Shown one piece after another: positions 1 to 7,248 of a stretch of DNA of 12,141 nt; the first letter of the stretch is position 1; every line of letters starts with the position of its first letter. The stretch lies in assembly GCA_024998705.1 (NCBI GenBank), contig JACOEF010000359.1, positions 1 to 12,141 on the forward strand, given 5' to 3'. The DNA comes from Nitrospira sp. GTDB taxonomy: Bacteria; Nitrospirota; Nitrospiria; Nitrospirales; Nitrospiraceae. The translations under genes and the position numbers were made by a program. The notes beneath the pieces are model-generated. The model searched no databases. It had not been told where the DNA came from and was given only the letters and a program-made list of their open reading frames with translations.

Positions 1-1188
1 CAGCCCATCAATCAGCGCTTTGTCATCCGACGGGAGGCCGAGGGGTAACCCCGTCATAAAGATCTTCCAGCCGATGAAGTGATCCTCCTGCAGATTGATA
101 TCCTTAGCGCGATACAGGGCTCGAAGAGTCCCTGTCTGCTCCTCCACGTGACGCGGGGTGTCCCCATACAGCACGACTTGGAAGTAGGATCCGATGAGCT
201 GTCTTCCGTTTTCCAATTGCGCTTGCACACCGTTGAAATGGTCCAATTTGAACCTGAGGGAGGGAATCAGCCCCAGAAGAAACCCACTGGCTTGCTGGTT
301 GATTACGACGTGCTTCTTTCGCAACTTGCCTTTCGCTTTGCCCTGATCAAATTTCAAGACATTCAACGTCAGGAAAAACGGACAGGTGATTTGATCGGTG
401 AACCGCACCAGGCTCCCGATCAATTCGCGATTGTTGCCGCCATGCCACTGAACAGGCCACGACTGCACGGTGAGTGTCTTGAGAAACTTCCCGTCCAGTT
501 CAATCATCTTGGTGCGGAGCGTGGCCGTCGTATCGAGGCGGACCGCCTGATCCCGTATCGGCAGTTGATCGCTGTACGCCGGCGGCCGACTCTCCCAGCC
601 GTGGCCCGGGTTCAGCAGCACATGCAGGACATTCAATAATTGCAGCGGCCCCACCCGCTCAGGCAGCAATCCTAACGTGTTCAACTGCCCCTCGATGCCC
701 GACACCGCTTGATGTATCCGCTCATCTTCCCATCCCTGCGCGGTCGTCTCCTGCGTCGGAAAGGCCACGGACACATAGACGGTGAAATCTCGGGGGCGTA
801 ACGGTGGGTTGGACGTCAGTTGTGTGTCTCGAGCATGCAGATAGAACTCTGCGGTCTTTCGTGCATCGGCCACATAGCGTTCCCCTGCCTGCCCCCGTTG
901 CGCCAGCACAACGTGATGGTCCAGATAGGGCTCGATGATGGGGGATGCGTGCAGCATGAATTGAAACGTCGTTCCGATCGGCAGGTCTGACTCGAAGAGA
1001 TTCGTCAGTTTTTGAATGGACTCTTCCGACAACCCCAGTAGGGGCTTGCTCGCAAACACCACACCGATACGCCCATCATCCAAACGATAGACCTGATTGG
1101 TGTCATCCCAAGCCTCGTAGGGCAACCAATCACTGATGGCTGTCCGCTCGACCAGCTGCTTTGCCTTCCACTCAAGAATCGTCGACAT
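1..1188 (-). CDS. traC: TraC, type IV secretion assembly ATPase (N-terminal part, runs off left edge)
   Basis: An uninterrupted minus-strand frame runs from an ATG at 1188 to base 1 (396 codons, no stop), preceded by AGGAG six bases before the ATG. The protein opens MSTILEWKAKQLVERT and soon carries LPYEAWDD, then DGRIGVVFASKPLLGLSEES, the N-terminal signature I associate with F-type TraC. TraC is the VirB4-family cytoplasmic ATPase that powers pilus assembly at the inner membrane; F TraC is roughly 875 residues, so less than half is present. The Walker A and B motifs should lie beyond the left edge and cannot be checked. It follows traV by 24 bases, matching the V-to-C order of F-like operons. 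The family call is firm from this N-terminus plus context; catalytic competence cannot be judged. Confidence 0.9.
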   Translation of the reverse strand, partial: MSTILEWKAKQLVERTAISDWLPYEAWDDTNQVYRLDDGRIGVVFASKPLLGLSEESIQKLTNLFESDLPIGTTFQFMLHASPIIEPYLDHHVVLAQRGQAGERYVADARKTAEFYLHARDTQLTSNPPLRPRDFTVYVSVAFPTQETTAQGWEDERIHQAVSGIEGQLNTLGLLPERVGPLQLLNVLHVLLNPGHGWESRPPAYSDQLPIRDQAVRLDTTATLRTKMIELDGKFLKTLTVQSWPVQWHGGNNRELIGSLVRFTDQITCPFFLTLNVLKFDQGKAKGKLRKKHVVINQQASGFLLGLIPSLRFKLDHFNGVQAQLENGRQLIGSYFQVVLYGDTPRHVEEQTGTLRALYRAKDINLQEDHFIGWKIFMTGLPLGLPSDDKALIDGL

Positions 1189-1212
1189 ATTCGCTCCTCT
1201 GGGATCATTCCA

Positions 1213-1944
1213 CTACTGAGGTGCCAACTGGCCATCATCGGTCAGGTAATTGGCTCCCCCGGACTGAGGGAGCTGCGGAAAGCCCTGCGGCATGATGCCG
1301 CCAGAACCAAGAGGATTCACAGGCATCGGCGCCGAGCGCTGCCCTACTTCCGGAATGTTCTCCGTCATGGCGTTCGCCGCCGCGTTCCCACTGGGACTCC
1401 TCTTCCCGTCTCGCTTCTCGACCATCCGCCCCATTCTCGGATACAGATCTTTTCCATGCCCCGAACTCGATCCGGTACTCACACCCTGCGCCATATGCCC
1501 GAAAATAAAGTCCGGTTCGTCGACGATGAGATAGTGTCGCGACTGATCGTGGAGGCGTTTTTTCGTATCCTTCCAGGGAAATACCGTGACACGGAGGGCC
1601 GAGGCCGGCGTGATCACCGGCCTGCCGACAGCGCTGTCCGGTTTGCCGCTGAAGACCATCGGAGGCGGGGCCTGACTTGGCCCTGAGTTTGCGCCGGTGT
1701 CGTGCGAGGCATCCTTCTGGTCTTTCGTGTACTGCATCACCCTTTGGCCAGCAGCGAAGCGCTTCTCGTAGGCTTCGGAGACCGATTCACACGTCGCTTG
1801 ATCTGGGTATCCCTTACAACTGAAATTGGATTCATAGCCGCCACAGCCCGCCAGGACGACACACAGGCCCATAGCTGCCCCAGGGCCCAAGCGGTGCCAT
1901 GAACCACCTTGCGTGATGCAGCGCCCCATATACCCAGACATCAT
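1213..1944 (-). CDS. traV: TraV-like outer-membrane lipoprotein of the conjugation core complex
   Basis: This 243-residue protein has a hydrophobic leader ending in the lipobox LAGC (Cys34), so it should be lipidated and sent to the outer membrane. The segment after the lipobox, CGGYESNFSCKGYPDQATC, has the paired-cysteine pattern of F-type TraV (Cys43 and Cys52 after the lipid Cys). TraV is the VirB7-like lipoprotein that anchors the TraK/TraB core to the outer membrane. The start at 1944 is favoured by GAGGAGG eight bases upstream; a second ATG follows immediately. It is longer than F TraV (about 171 residues). The extra length is a charged, Gly/Pro/Met-rich C-terminal tail from roughly residue 175 onward. 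Its position between the DsbC-like gene and traC supports the call. Confidence 0.82.
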   Translation of the reverse strand: MMSGYMGRCITQGGSWHRLGPGAAMGLCVVLAGCGGYESNFSCKGYPDQATCESVSEAYEKRFAAGQRVMQYTKDQKDASHDTGANSGPSQAPPPMVFSGKPDSAVGRPVITPASALRVTVFPWKDTKKRLHDQSRHYLIVDEPDFIFGHMAQGVSTGSSSGHGKDLYPRMGRMVEKRDGKRSPSGNAAANAMTENIPEVGQRSAPMPVNPLGSGGIMPQGFPQLPQSGGANYLTDDGQLAPQ

Positions 1945-1983
1945 GTCGTATGCCTCCTCGAGAATCCGCCCCGACCGTTTTCC

Positions 1984-2760
1984 CTACTTCTGCTCCGGCT
2001 CCATCTGCAGTAAAGCCAACACTTCACTGGCAGGACGATAGCCGGCGAAGGATTGGCCATTCGGCAAAAACACCATCGGAGTGGAGTTCACCCCCAGCCG
2101 TTTCCCCAATCTGATGTTGTCGTCGATCGGATGACTGCAAGACTCCGCCTCTCCCATCACCGGCTTTGACATCAGTGCTCGCCCCAGCGCCTCGACTTGA
2201 TCGGGAGCACACCAAATGGCGACGGACTTGCGATACGCATCCGGATGCGTCCGCACGAGCGGATACAGCACCACGGCCACCGGAATGCCTGCCTCGACGA
2301 GCTTTTTCACCTCCGGATGAAACTGCTGACAGAATCTACAGTCGGGATCGTCGAAGACCAATAGCGGGCGATCCAACTTCGGTTGCATGGGAGACAGTAG
2401 TATTGTCTTGGACGCATCCATCCCGGCCAGCAGCGCCTGTTGACGATCTCTCACATACTCTTGCGTCACGTTCCGGCCCATCTGAATATCGAAGAGTGCC
2501 CCGGAGAGCACGTATCTCCCGGACTCATGCACGTACATGAAGTTTTCCACTCGGTCACTGTCGCTCTCTACCAAGAGCCACCCCAGGATTTCCGTCCTGG
2601 ACACTCGCATCACTTTCATGCCGGGAAACTTCTGTTCGATCACCGTTTTGATAGGCCTCACACCATCATCCGGTTCGGCTCTCAAATCAGGCTCACACCC
2701 AACCGACACACACACCGCACACAACAGGCCCGCCATTAGCTGCTGATAGGATTGTTTCAT
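1984..2760 (-). CDS. dsbC: DsbC-like periplasmic thiol-disulfide isomerase of the transfer operon
   Basis: This 258-residue protein has an N-terminal export signal (hydrophobic residues about 9-20), a DsbC-type N-terminal region (about 30-110) and a thioredoxin fold. The active-site motif is CRFC at 141-144, set in LLVFDDPDCRFCQQFHPEV. Thr227-Pro228 in the segment VNSTPMVFLPNG is the expected cis-proline loop, and Cys184 and Cys208 could form a structural pair. DsbC-family proteins in F-like transfer operons (dsbC in SXT/IncHI types, trbB in F) reshuffle disulfides in periplasmic pilus and core proteins. The motif differs from the CGYC of E. coli DsbC. SD GGAG sits nine bases before the ATG. 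A lipoprotein option (VGC at residues 20-22) is weak because the -3 position is Ser. The gene lies between traB and traV, where such genes are often found. Confidence 0.85.
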   Translation of the reverse strand: MKQSYQQLMAGLLCAVCVSVGCEPDLRAEPDDGVRPIKTVIEQKFPGMKVMRVSRTEILGWLLVESDSDRVENFMYVHESGRYVLSGALFDIQMGRNVTQEYVRDRQQALLAGMDASKTILLSPMQPKLDRPLLVFDDPDCRFCQQFHPEVKKLVEAGIPVAVVLYPLVRTHPDAYRKSVAIWCAPDQVEALGRALMSKPVMGEAESCSHPIDDNIRLGKRLGVNSTPMVFLPNGQSFAGYRPASEVLALLQMEPEQK

Positions 2761-2781
2761 CGCGACATGCTCCCGTTTGAA

Positions 2782-4068
2782 TTACTGGAAGAACCCCTCC
2801 AACTCGCGTCCCGTTCCCACGATAAAATCCACTTCCCGCTGCGCGTCGATTTCGATCACCGGGAAAATGGAAGCCGCCATCATGCTGTAATGACGAGCCA
2901 ACAACTCCGCGGCGCGACCGGCGCCACCAGCCATCCCCGACATTGCCACGGGCCCGGCCGGCGGTAAGTTGAAAGCTTGGCTCGGGCTTTGGGCAACGAA
3001 AAATCCGGACTGATAGGGCATGAAGGCCCGCGAGATGCCGGACACAAACCCAGCAAGCAGCGTGCGGCCCAACAATGCCCCTTCTTTCAAGACCACCCGC
3101 CCACGCATCCCCTGTTTGCCATCTTCCCCACTGACAAACCCTTTCAATTCGATATCGACCGCCTCCCCGTTCTTTTTCACGCACGAGATGGCGTTGCCGC
3201 GAATCATTACGCGTTCCGAGGACAAATCTCCCAAGCCTTCTCCCACCAGGAAACAATCCTTCGCATCAATCCTCGCCTCATTTGGAAGCTTCATGATGTC
3301 GCGCACCATCATGAGCACCGGGTAGGGACTGTTTACAGCGGCCCCCCCACCCTGCGCCCCCGTCGAACGAGCCGGCGCATCCATGCCGGAGAGTAACTTG
3401 ACCGGGATAATCGTCCCCGTGTTCAGCCATAGTTTCTTTTCGTGCTTTTTGGCGCCAGGCACTGTCTCTGGCCGAAACACCTGAAACCCATCAGTCGATC
3501 CGATCGCGGTCCCAGGGGCCGGAAGCGGCCCGCCTACCGGTTTCGGGGCGCTTTGCACGGGAATGGGACCCTTCGGCACTGGCATGGTCGAGACAGGCGT
3601 CGCGCTCGCTCCACCCAAGGGGTTGGCGCTGAGCGGAGGAGGCAGCGGGGGCAAGGCGCCACTCTTTGTCCCGGCTGAGGCCCCACCACCAGAACGCGCC
3701 ACCGACTCAATCCGCTTCTGCAAATCGCTCAACTGTGTCTTCATCTCTGTCTTGTCTCGCCCATCCTGCTCCAACAGTCTACGCATTTGGTCCCGCTGCT
3801 GCTCCAAGGCCTCAATCCTGGCCCCTGCGTCCTTCATGTAGATTTCTTTGTCCGTCGCCTCACGATTGATCGACACGGTCTTGACGGGGGACTTGCCACG
3901 GACAATCCCTGGTTGATTGCCTCGGAATTGCTGCAGCACCATGCTCAGGACGATGAATCCACCCACCAGAACAACTCCCGCCAACAGCTTTGAAGGGGCC
4001 GGTTTCTCTGGCCGAATCGGGTCGCCAGGGTTGAGAATCGCGCTCTCCGTCGGTTTAATCGATGCCAT
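2782..4068 (-). CDS. traB: TraB, VirB10-like envelope-spanning core protein
   Basis: This 428-residue protein has the full TraB/VirB10 layout. A short cytoplasmic N-terminus is followed by one membrane segment at about 28-46 (LLAGVVLVGGFIVLSMVLQQ). A heptad-rich coiled coil follows at about 70-125, then a Pro-rich linker at about 138-185, then the TrbI/VirB10 beta-barrel domain at about 210-390, opening with GTIIPVKLLSGMDAPA. Family knowledge: this protein bridges inner and outer membranes and forms the core complex with TraK and TraV. It ends in EGFFQ. SD GGAG lies seven bases before the ATG. It starts 20 bases after the traK stop. F TraB is slightly longer (about 475 residues), mostly in the linker. 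No TraP-like gene follows; the DsbC-like gene comes next. Confidence 0.92.
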   Translation of the reverse strand: MASIKPTESAILNPGDPIRPEKPAPSKLLAGVVLVGGFIVLSMVLQQFRGNQPGIVRGKSPVKTVSINREATDKEIYMKDAGARIEALEQQRDQMRRLLEQDGRDKTEMKTQLSDLQKRIESVARSGGGASAGTKSGALPPLPPPLSANPLGGASATPVSTMPVPKGPIPVQSAPKPVGGPLPAPGTAIGSTDGFQVFRPETVPGAKKHEKKLWLNTGTIIPVKLLSGMDAPARSTGAQGGGAAVNSPYPVLMMVRDIMKLPNEARIDAKDCFLVGEGLGDLSSERVMIRGNAISCVKKNGEAVDIELKGFVSGEDGKQGMRGRVVLKEGALLGRTLLAGFVSGISRAFMPYQSGFFVAQSPSQAFNLPPAGPVAMSGMAGGAGRAAELLARHYSMMAASIFPVIEIDAQREVDFIVGTGRELEGFFQ

Positions 4069-4088
4069 CCTAGGTCTCCGGTCTGAGG

Positions 4089-4862
4089 TTAGCCCTTTGC
4101 GTCTGGATCCACTTTCTGCTCAGGCTTGGGTTTGGGTGGTTCAGGCGGAGCGTCATCCAGCAGATACACCACCACTTCTTCGCCTGACTCGACCACCTCG
4201 CGATTTAAGGCGATCGCTTTTTGAGTCCCAGTCAGGAATTCCTGTTCCCGCAAGGTGTACTTATGTCCCGAGGTATTCACCAAACGGTACACAATCACCC
4301 GGTATTTCGGCCCGCGATACTCGACTCCCTGCACCACCTTCAGCTCGAGCCACTTCGGATATCGTTCTTCAGTCATCGTCGTCTGCCGATACCCTTTGGG
4401 CAACGCGCTACGCGCAGCCATCTGCAATGTCTCGAGTAGCCCATCCACGTAGTCCCCGGCTTGGCGGGCAGGATCCGAGTCATAGGCCGCAGCCCCGGCA
4501 CGCCTATCCTCAATATTGACGGTCTGTGCGCCGAGCGACGCGCTCACCACAACTTCAAAGAGGTAGGTTTGCTCGCCGGCCATCACGACCAGATCGGCGG
4601 GGCCGGTTTTGACCTGGACGATCAGGTTGCGCCCTTCCGGTGTGGCCTTGAGATCCGCCCTGGAGCTCGTCGCCATGGTGATCGGCGCGGGAAACGTCAG
4701 CACGTTCAAATCCCTGCCGGACAACGTGAGGGTCGTCGCACCTTCATCACCCACGACCACCGCCGCTCCAGCTGACTCGGCCCAGGACAAGCACAACAAC
4801 AGGCCAAGGACGCACATCGCCATCGCCCGGTGCTTTGTGTCTCGATACACGCTGGATGTCAT
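4089..4862 (-). CDS. traK: TraK, VirB9-like secretin-type core protein
   Basis: From the ATG at 4862 this gives 257 residues with a signal peptide (hydrophobic 15-28, likely cleavage near Ala33 in AESAGAAV). The mature part is beta-rich. It begins with the TraK pattern VVVGDEGATTLTLSGRDLNV and includes YRVIVYRLVNTSG and LREQEFL near the C-terminal domain, then a Pro/Lys tail (PPEPPKPKPEQKVDPDAKG). TraK is the periplasmic/outer-membrane core component that contacts TraB and TraV. A longer open frame back to 5021 exists but would overlap traE deeply. I chose 4862 because it has a GGGGAG site, follows the traE stop by 10 bases, and puts the signal peptide near the N-terminus. Met14 or Met16 are less likely starts. 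Confidence 0.88.
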   Translation of the reverse strand: MTSSVYRDTKHRAMAMCVLGLLLCLSWAESAGAAVVVGDEGATTLTLSGRDLNVLTFPAPITMATSSRADLKATPEGRNLIVQVKTGPADLVVMAGEQTYLFEVVVSASLGAQTVNIEDRRAGAAAYDSDPARQAGDYVDGLLETLQMAARSALPKGYRQTTMTEERYPKWLELKVVQGVEYRGPKYRVIVYRLVNTSGHKYTLREQEFLTGTQKAIALNREVVESGEEVVVYLLDDAPPEPPKPKPEQKVDPDAKG

Positions 4863-4872
4863 ACGTCTCCCC

Positions 4873-5454
4873 TTACCCCTTTGCCGGATCTGATTGACTA
4901 TCCTGCAGCGAACGATCCAAGTGAACCGCTGATAGCCCGACCACCCATGGCCTCCCTTGCTCCCATCGCATCGAAATGCGGTACTCCCGCTCCTCTTCCC
5001 GGATCTCACTCTTCCCCACAAAGCGGCGTTCGATCCCCTCGAACACAGCCATATCGCCGTCCACGCGGCTGGCTGTCACAAAAAACACCCGACTGAGATT
5101 GTTGGTCTTCACGTACACGGCTTCCGCCCCAAGAGACTCGGACATCAGCCCATAGTGGCTCGACGGAACCCACTGCAGGAGCTGACGATGGTGAAAATCA
5201 ACAGAGGCGGGCGTGACATTGGCAATCCACGGCAACATGGCCATGGCAATGGACTTTTTGTAATACTCGTCGCCCCCCATCGCGTTCGCCCAATACTCCT
5301 GAGTCGGATTGATCGGCACCACATGCACCGCGACGTTCTGTCGAAAAAATCCATTCGCCACCAGAGCCACAGCCAGAACGATGGCCAGGGCCGCGAACAC
5401 CAGATTTAAGACCTGGGCGTTATGTAGTTTGGATTTCCACAGCTCGATTGTCAT
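4873..5454 (-). CDS. traE: TraE, inner-membrane conjugation protein (VirB8-like fold)
   Basis: This 193-residue protein starts MTIELWKSKLHNAQ, close in length to F TraE (188). One membrane segment lies at about 16-34 (LNLVFAALAIVLAVALVANG), followed by a periplasmic domain with the TraE-like stretches VVPINPTQEYW, DEYYKKSIAMAM and FFVTASRVDGDMAVFEGIERR. TraE is a bitopic inner-membrane protein of the pilus assembly complex; structures of the family resemble VirB8. The open frame continues upstream to 5655, but that part overlaps traL in another frame and has no fitting sequence. The ATG at 5454 has GGAG eight bases upstream, inside the end of traL, and lies five bases after the traL stop. This implies coupled translation. 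Confidence 0.9.
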   Translation of the reverse strand: MTIELWKSKLHNAQVLNLVFAALAIVLAVALVANGFFRQNVAVHVVPINPTQEYWANAMGGDEYYKKSIAMAMLPWIANVTPASVDFHHRQLLQWVPSSHYGLMSESLGAEAVYVKTNNLSRVFFVTASRVDGDMAVFEGIERRFVGKSEIREEEREYRISMRWEQGRPWVVGLSAVHLDRSLQDSQSDPAKG

Positions 5455-5459
5455 CGTCG

Positions 5460-5741
5460 TTACTCCATCATCTCTCGGGTGGTTCCGTGCGGTGCCCCTG
5501 TCAGCTGAAACGTGGGCACACCAGACCAATAGGCCCAATGGAAGAGGAATCCCTCGGACTTCCCGTTCTTCATTTTCGACAAGACCAACGTGCTCACGAT
5601 CCCGATCACAATCAGGTAGGTCAGGAACTTCGTGACAATGCCGAGAAAGATGCACACAAAGAGCACGGCCAACTCATCAATTTCCCACCAGAAGATCTGG
5701 GGCAAGCTATCGAGATATCGTGGAATAAACGTGCCGTTCAT
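5460..5741 (-). CDS. traL: TraL, small inner-membrane conjugation protein (VirB3-like)
   Basis: This 93-residue protein (F TraL is 91) starts MNGTFIPRYLDSLPQIFWWE. The R-x-L-x-x-P-x-x-F/W pattern followed by DEL and a hydrophobic hairpin (about residues 24-56) is typical of TraL. A positively charged loop (SKMKNGKS) precedes HWAYWSGVPT, comparable to the C-terminal YW region of TraL proteins. The family works with TraC and TraE at the inner membrane in pilus assembly. SD AGGAGAGG lies five bases before the ATG. The gene is separated from the pilin gene by 78 bases holding a strong hairpin, and its stop is five bases before traE. Confidence 0.9.
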   Translation of the reverse strand: MNGTFIPRYLDSLPQIFWWEIDELAVLFVCIFLGIVTKFLTYLIVIGIVSTLVLSKMKNGKSEGFLFHWAYWSGVPTFQLTGAPHGTTREMME

Positions 5742-5762
5742 CCGTGCCTCTCCTACTCCCGT

Positions 5763-5796
5763 GTGACGGCGGGGCTCTGATCCGCCCCGCCGTCAC
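5763..5796 (-). promoter_or_regulatory. Strong intercistronic hairpin between pilin gene and traL
   Basis: A perfect inverted repeat has 13-base arms (GTGACGGCGGGGC and its reverse complement) around an 8-base loop. It lies 23 bases after the pilin stop and just before the traL ribosome site. On the minus-strand transcript no U-run follows, so it does not look like a standard intrinsic terminator. Inference: it may stabilise the 3' end of processed pilin mRNA or attenuate reading into traL onward, giving more pilin than assembly proteins. A rho-dependent or leaky terminator is an alternative. Confidence 0.65.
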
Positions 5797-5819
5797 GACG
5801 CCTTACCTCTAACGCGCGC

Positions 5820-6140
5820 TTACATCAGTCCCGTGGTAATGGTCGGGATGATGTTGGGGATATAAAAGGCGGCGGCCGCCACACCGAATCCCGTGAACAT
5901 GCCGGCCCAACGGCCCGCCATCGCCGATCCCAGCCCGATCGCCCCCGCGACCAGGGCTAACAACGTCCCCAGCGACCCCTGCATGTAGTTGGTCAACAGC
6001 GTGACCAACGGTCCGAACGTCGAATCCGCACCCGCAAAAGCGGGCACGGCCAGCACCACAAACGAAGCAAGCACCATGAGCCCTAACAAGAGACTCATCC
6101 GCCAGATTTCTCCGGCCACTTTCCTTAAGCCACTGTCCAT
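5820..6140 (-). CDS. traA: Conjugative pilin precursor (TraA/VirB2-like)
   Basis: This small, very hydrophobic protein sits where the pilin gene stands in F-type operons, directly upstream of traL. From the ATG at 6140 it has 106 residues. A long leader ends in a signal-peptidase site (VLAVPAFA), then a 70-residue mature part with two hydrophobic helices (roughly LGTLLALVAGAIGLGSAMAG and GMFTGFGVAAAAFYI) around an Arg-containing turn. This matches the two-helix F pilin, whose mature form is also 70 residues. I prefer 6140 because GGAGG (6150-6154) lies nine bases upstream. An in-frame ATG at 6164 adds eight residues but has no good ribosome site, and Met at 6098 is another option. The role, pilus subunit stored in the inner membrane, is inferred from layout and position. 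Confidence 0.85.
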   Translation of the reverse strand: MDSGLRKVAGEIWRMSLLLGLMVLASFVVLAVPAFAGADSTFGPLVTLLTNYMQGSLGTLLALVAGAIGLGSAMAGRWAGMFTGFGVAAAAFYIPNIIPTITTGLM

Positions 6141-6149
6141 ACTCCGGCC

Positions 6150-6154
6150 CCTCC
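6150..6154 (-). promoter_or_regulatory. Ribosome binding site that sets the pilin start
   Basis: GGAGG within an AGGGGAGGGG run lies nine bases before the ATG at 6140. The alternative ATG at 6164 has only GTGAG-like sequence before it. This is the reason for calling the shorter pilin precursor. Confidence 0.5.
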
Positions 6155-6253
6155 CCTGGCTCATCGCTCACAGTTCAGAAGACCCGCGGTTGCCAAACCG
6201 AATGACCGCCCTCAGTTCATTCCAGCATTGCCATGCTCCTCCCCAGCCTCTCC

Positions 6254-7099
6254 TTATGGTTTCCCTGAGTCTTGTGTGGCACCAGTTGACACCACAGGTG
6301 TTACCGGAGGCATTTCCGATCGCCGCTCAACCGCTAAGGGATCTCCACACCTCCCTCGCAGCAACATCGTGATCTCCACGCGTCGACTGTCCGCGTGGTT
6401 CGACAAAAAACAGCATCCTCCGCGACCGACCACTTCCACCTGAGCTAGCCCCTTCACGCGCGCCTGCAGCACCTTCGCCACCGCCTGTGCCCGAGCCGTC
6501 CCGAGTTCCTCGTTCGTCTCCCGAGACCCGGTCGGATCGGTGTAGCCCTCCAGCCGCAGATAGAGGACCTCCTCGATGCGCAGTTCCGTTAGGTCCCGGT
6601 GCGCACGCTCTGACAGGTCGGCCGACCCCATTGCGAACGAGACGCTTCGGTGCCGTACCTCAGGCTCGCGACGGCACGCGGGTGTGGTCGGGCTTCCCGT
6701 GGGACCAGGAGTCACGGCCTTGTCCGGACTGCTTCCCGGGGTGTGTGACGTGTCACCAGGACGGGTTACCAATGGGCCAGACGAAATCGTCGGCAACCCC
6801 TGTAGCCGATGGATCCCTGCTTTGATCGGTTTCGGCTCGAGATCCGCCACCGTCGGTTTGCTAGGTACCTGTGTGAGCGGCGTCGGCTCTGGACATCCCA
6901 TCGGACGAGACAGCAGCCATTGCGGACCAGATTGGACGGAGACCACCGTTGTCGGAAACGTGTAGCCCTGTCCGCAAAGTCGCGTTGGCTCCGACATCGT
7001 TGGCGGCACGGCAGGTCGCGTGGTACAGCCCCCGACGGTCAGCAGTCCCACACAAGCCAGACCGGCCCACGACAAGTAATTCGTCCGTCCCCCTGTCAT
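6254..7099 (-). CDS. OmpA-domain (peptidoglycan-binding) lipoprotein upstream of the pilin gene
   Basis: From the ATG at 7099 this is 281 residues. A leader ends in the lipobox VGGC (Cys25). A Pro/Thr/Ser-rich linker (about 30-140) leads to an OmpA C-terminal-like domain at about 152-247. Visible domain marks are VSFAMGSADLSE, LRLEGYTDPTGSRETNEELG, TARAQAVAKVL and DSRRVEI, matching the OmpA/MotB pattern G-x-T-D...N..L...RA..V...L and the closing RRVE. Such proteins tether an outer-membrane lipoprotein to peptidoglycan. A GTG start at 7117 is open in frame, but the ATG at 7099 has AAGGGGA five bases upstream. Two extra cysteines (229-230) inside the domain and a 30-residue tail are unusual. 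Inference: an accessory that fixes the transfer apparatus to the wall. The domain is clear; the role is not. Confidence 0.85.
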   Translation of the reverse strand: MTGGRTNYLSWAGLACVGLLTVGGCTTRPAVPPTMSEPTRLCGQGYTFPTTVVSVQSGPQWLLSRPMGCPEPTPLTQVPSKPTVADLEPKPIKAGIHRLQGLPTISSGPLVTRPGDTSHTPGSSPDKAVTPGPTGSPTTPACRREPEVRHRSVSFAMGSADLSERAHRDLTELRIEEVLYLRLEGYTDPTGSRETNEELGTARAQAVAKVLQARVKGLAQVEVVGRGGCCFLSNHADSRRVEITMLLRGRCGDPLAVERRSEMPPVTPVVSTGATQDSGKP

Positions 7100-7248
7100 A
7101 CTTTCCCCTTTCACCACGGCTTCCGAATGGCCAGACTCATCCTTGGTATTACCGACTGCCAGGGTGTCTCACTGACGAACAGAAGAAACAGGATCTCGGA
7201 GGGGACGGCGTCGATGCAACGACGTAGGCACGAGAGGACGCGCGCAGA

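Noticed and set aside
79..639. 186-codon plus-strand open frame at the left edge
   Set aside because: It lies antisense to traC, has no ribosome site or family motif, and the traC frame is continuous and recognisable across the same DNA.
4863..5021. Longer N-terminus for traK, starting at 5021
   Set aside because: It would overlap traE by almost 150 bases, puts 53 odd residues before the signal peptide and lacks the ribosome site seen before 4862.
5455..5655. Longer N-terminus for traE, starting at 5655
   Set aside because: It covers traL in another frame with Cys/His/Asp-rich sequence unlike any TraE; the ATG at 5454 has a good ribosome site.
5809..6171. 120-codon minus-strand frame overlapping the pilin gene
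   Set aside because: Gly/Arg/His-rich sequence typical of an out-of-frame reading; the pilin frame has a signal peptide and two helices.
6217..6234. Five-codon ORF (ATG to TGA) after a GGGGAGGAG site upstream of the pilin gene
   Set aside because: The ribosome site is almost touching the ATG, the peptide is only five residues, and nothing suggests an attenuator; noted but not supported as a gene.
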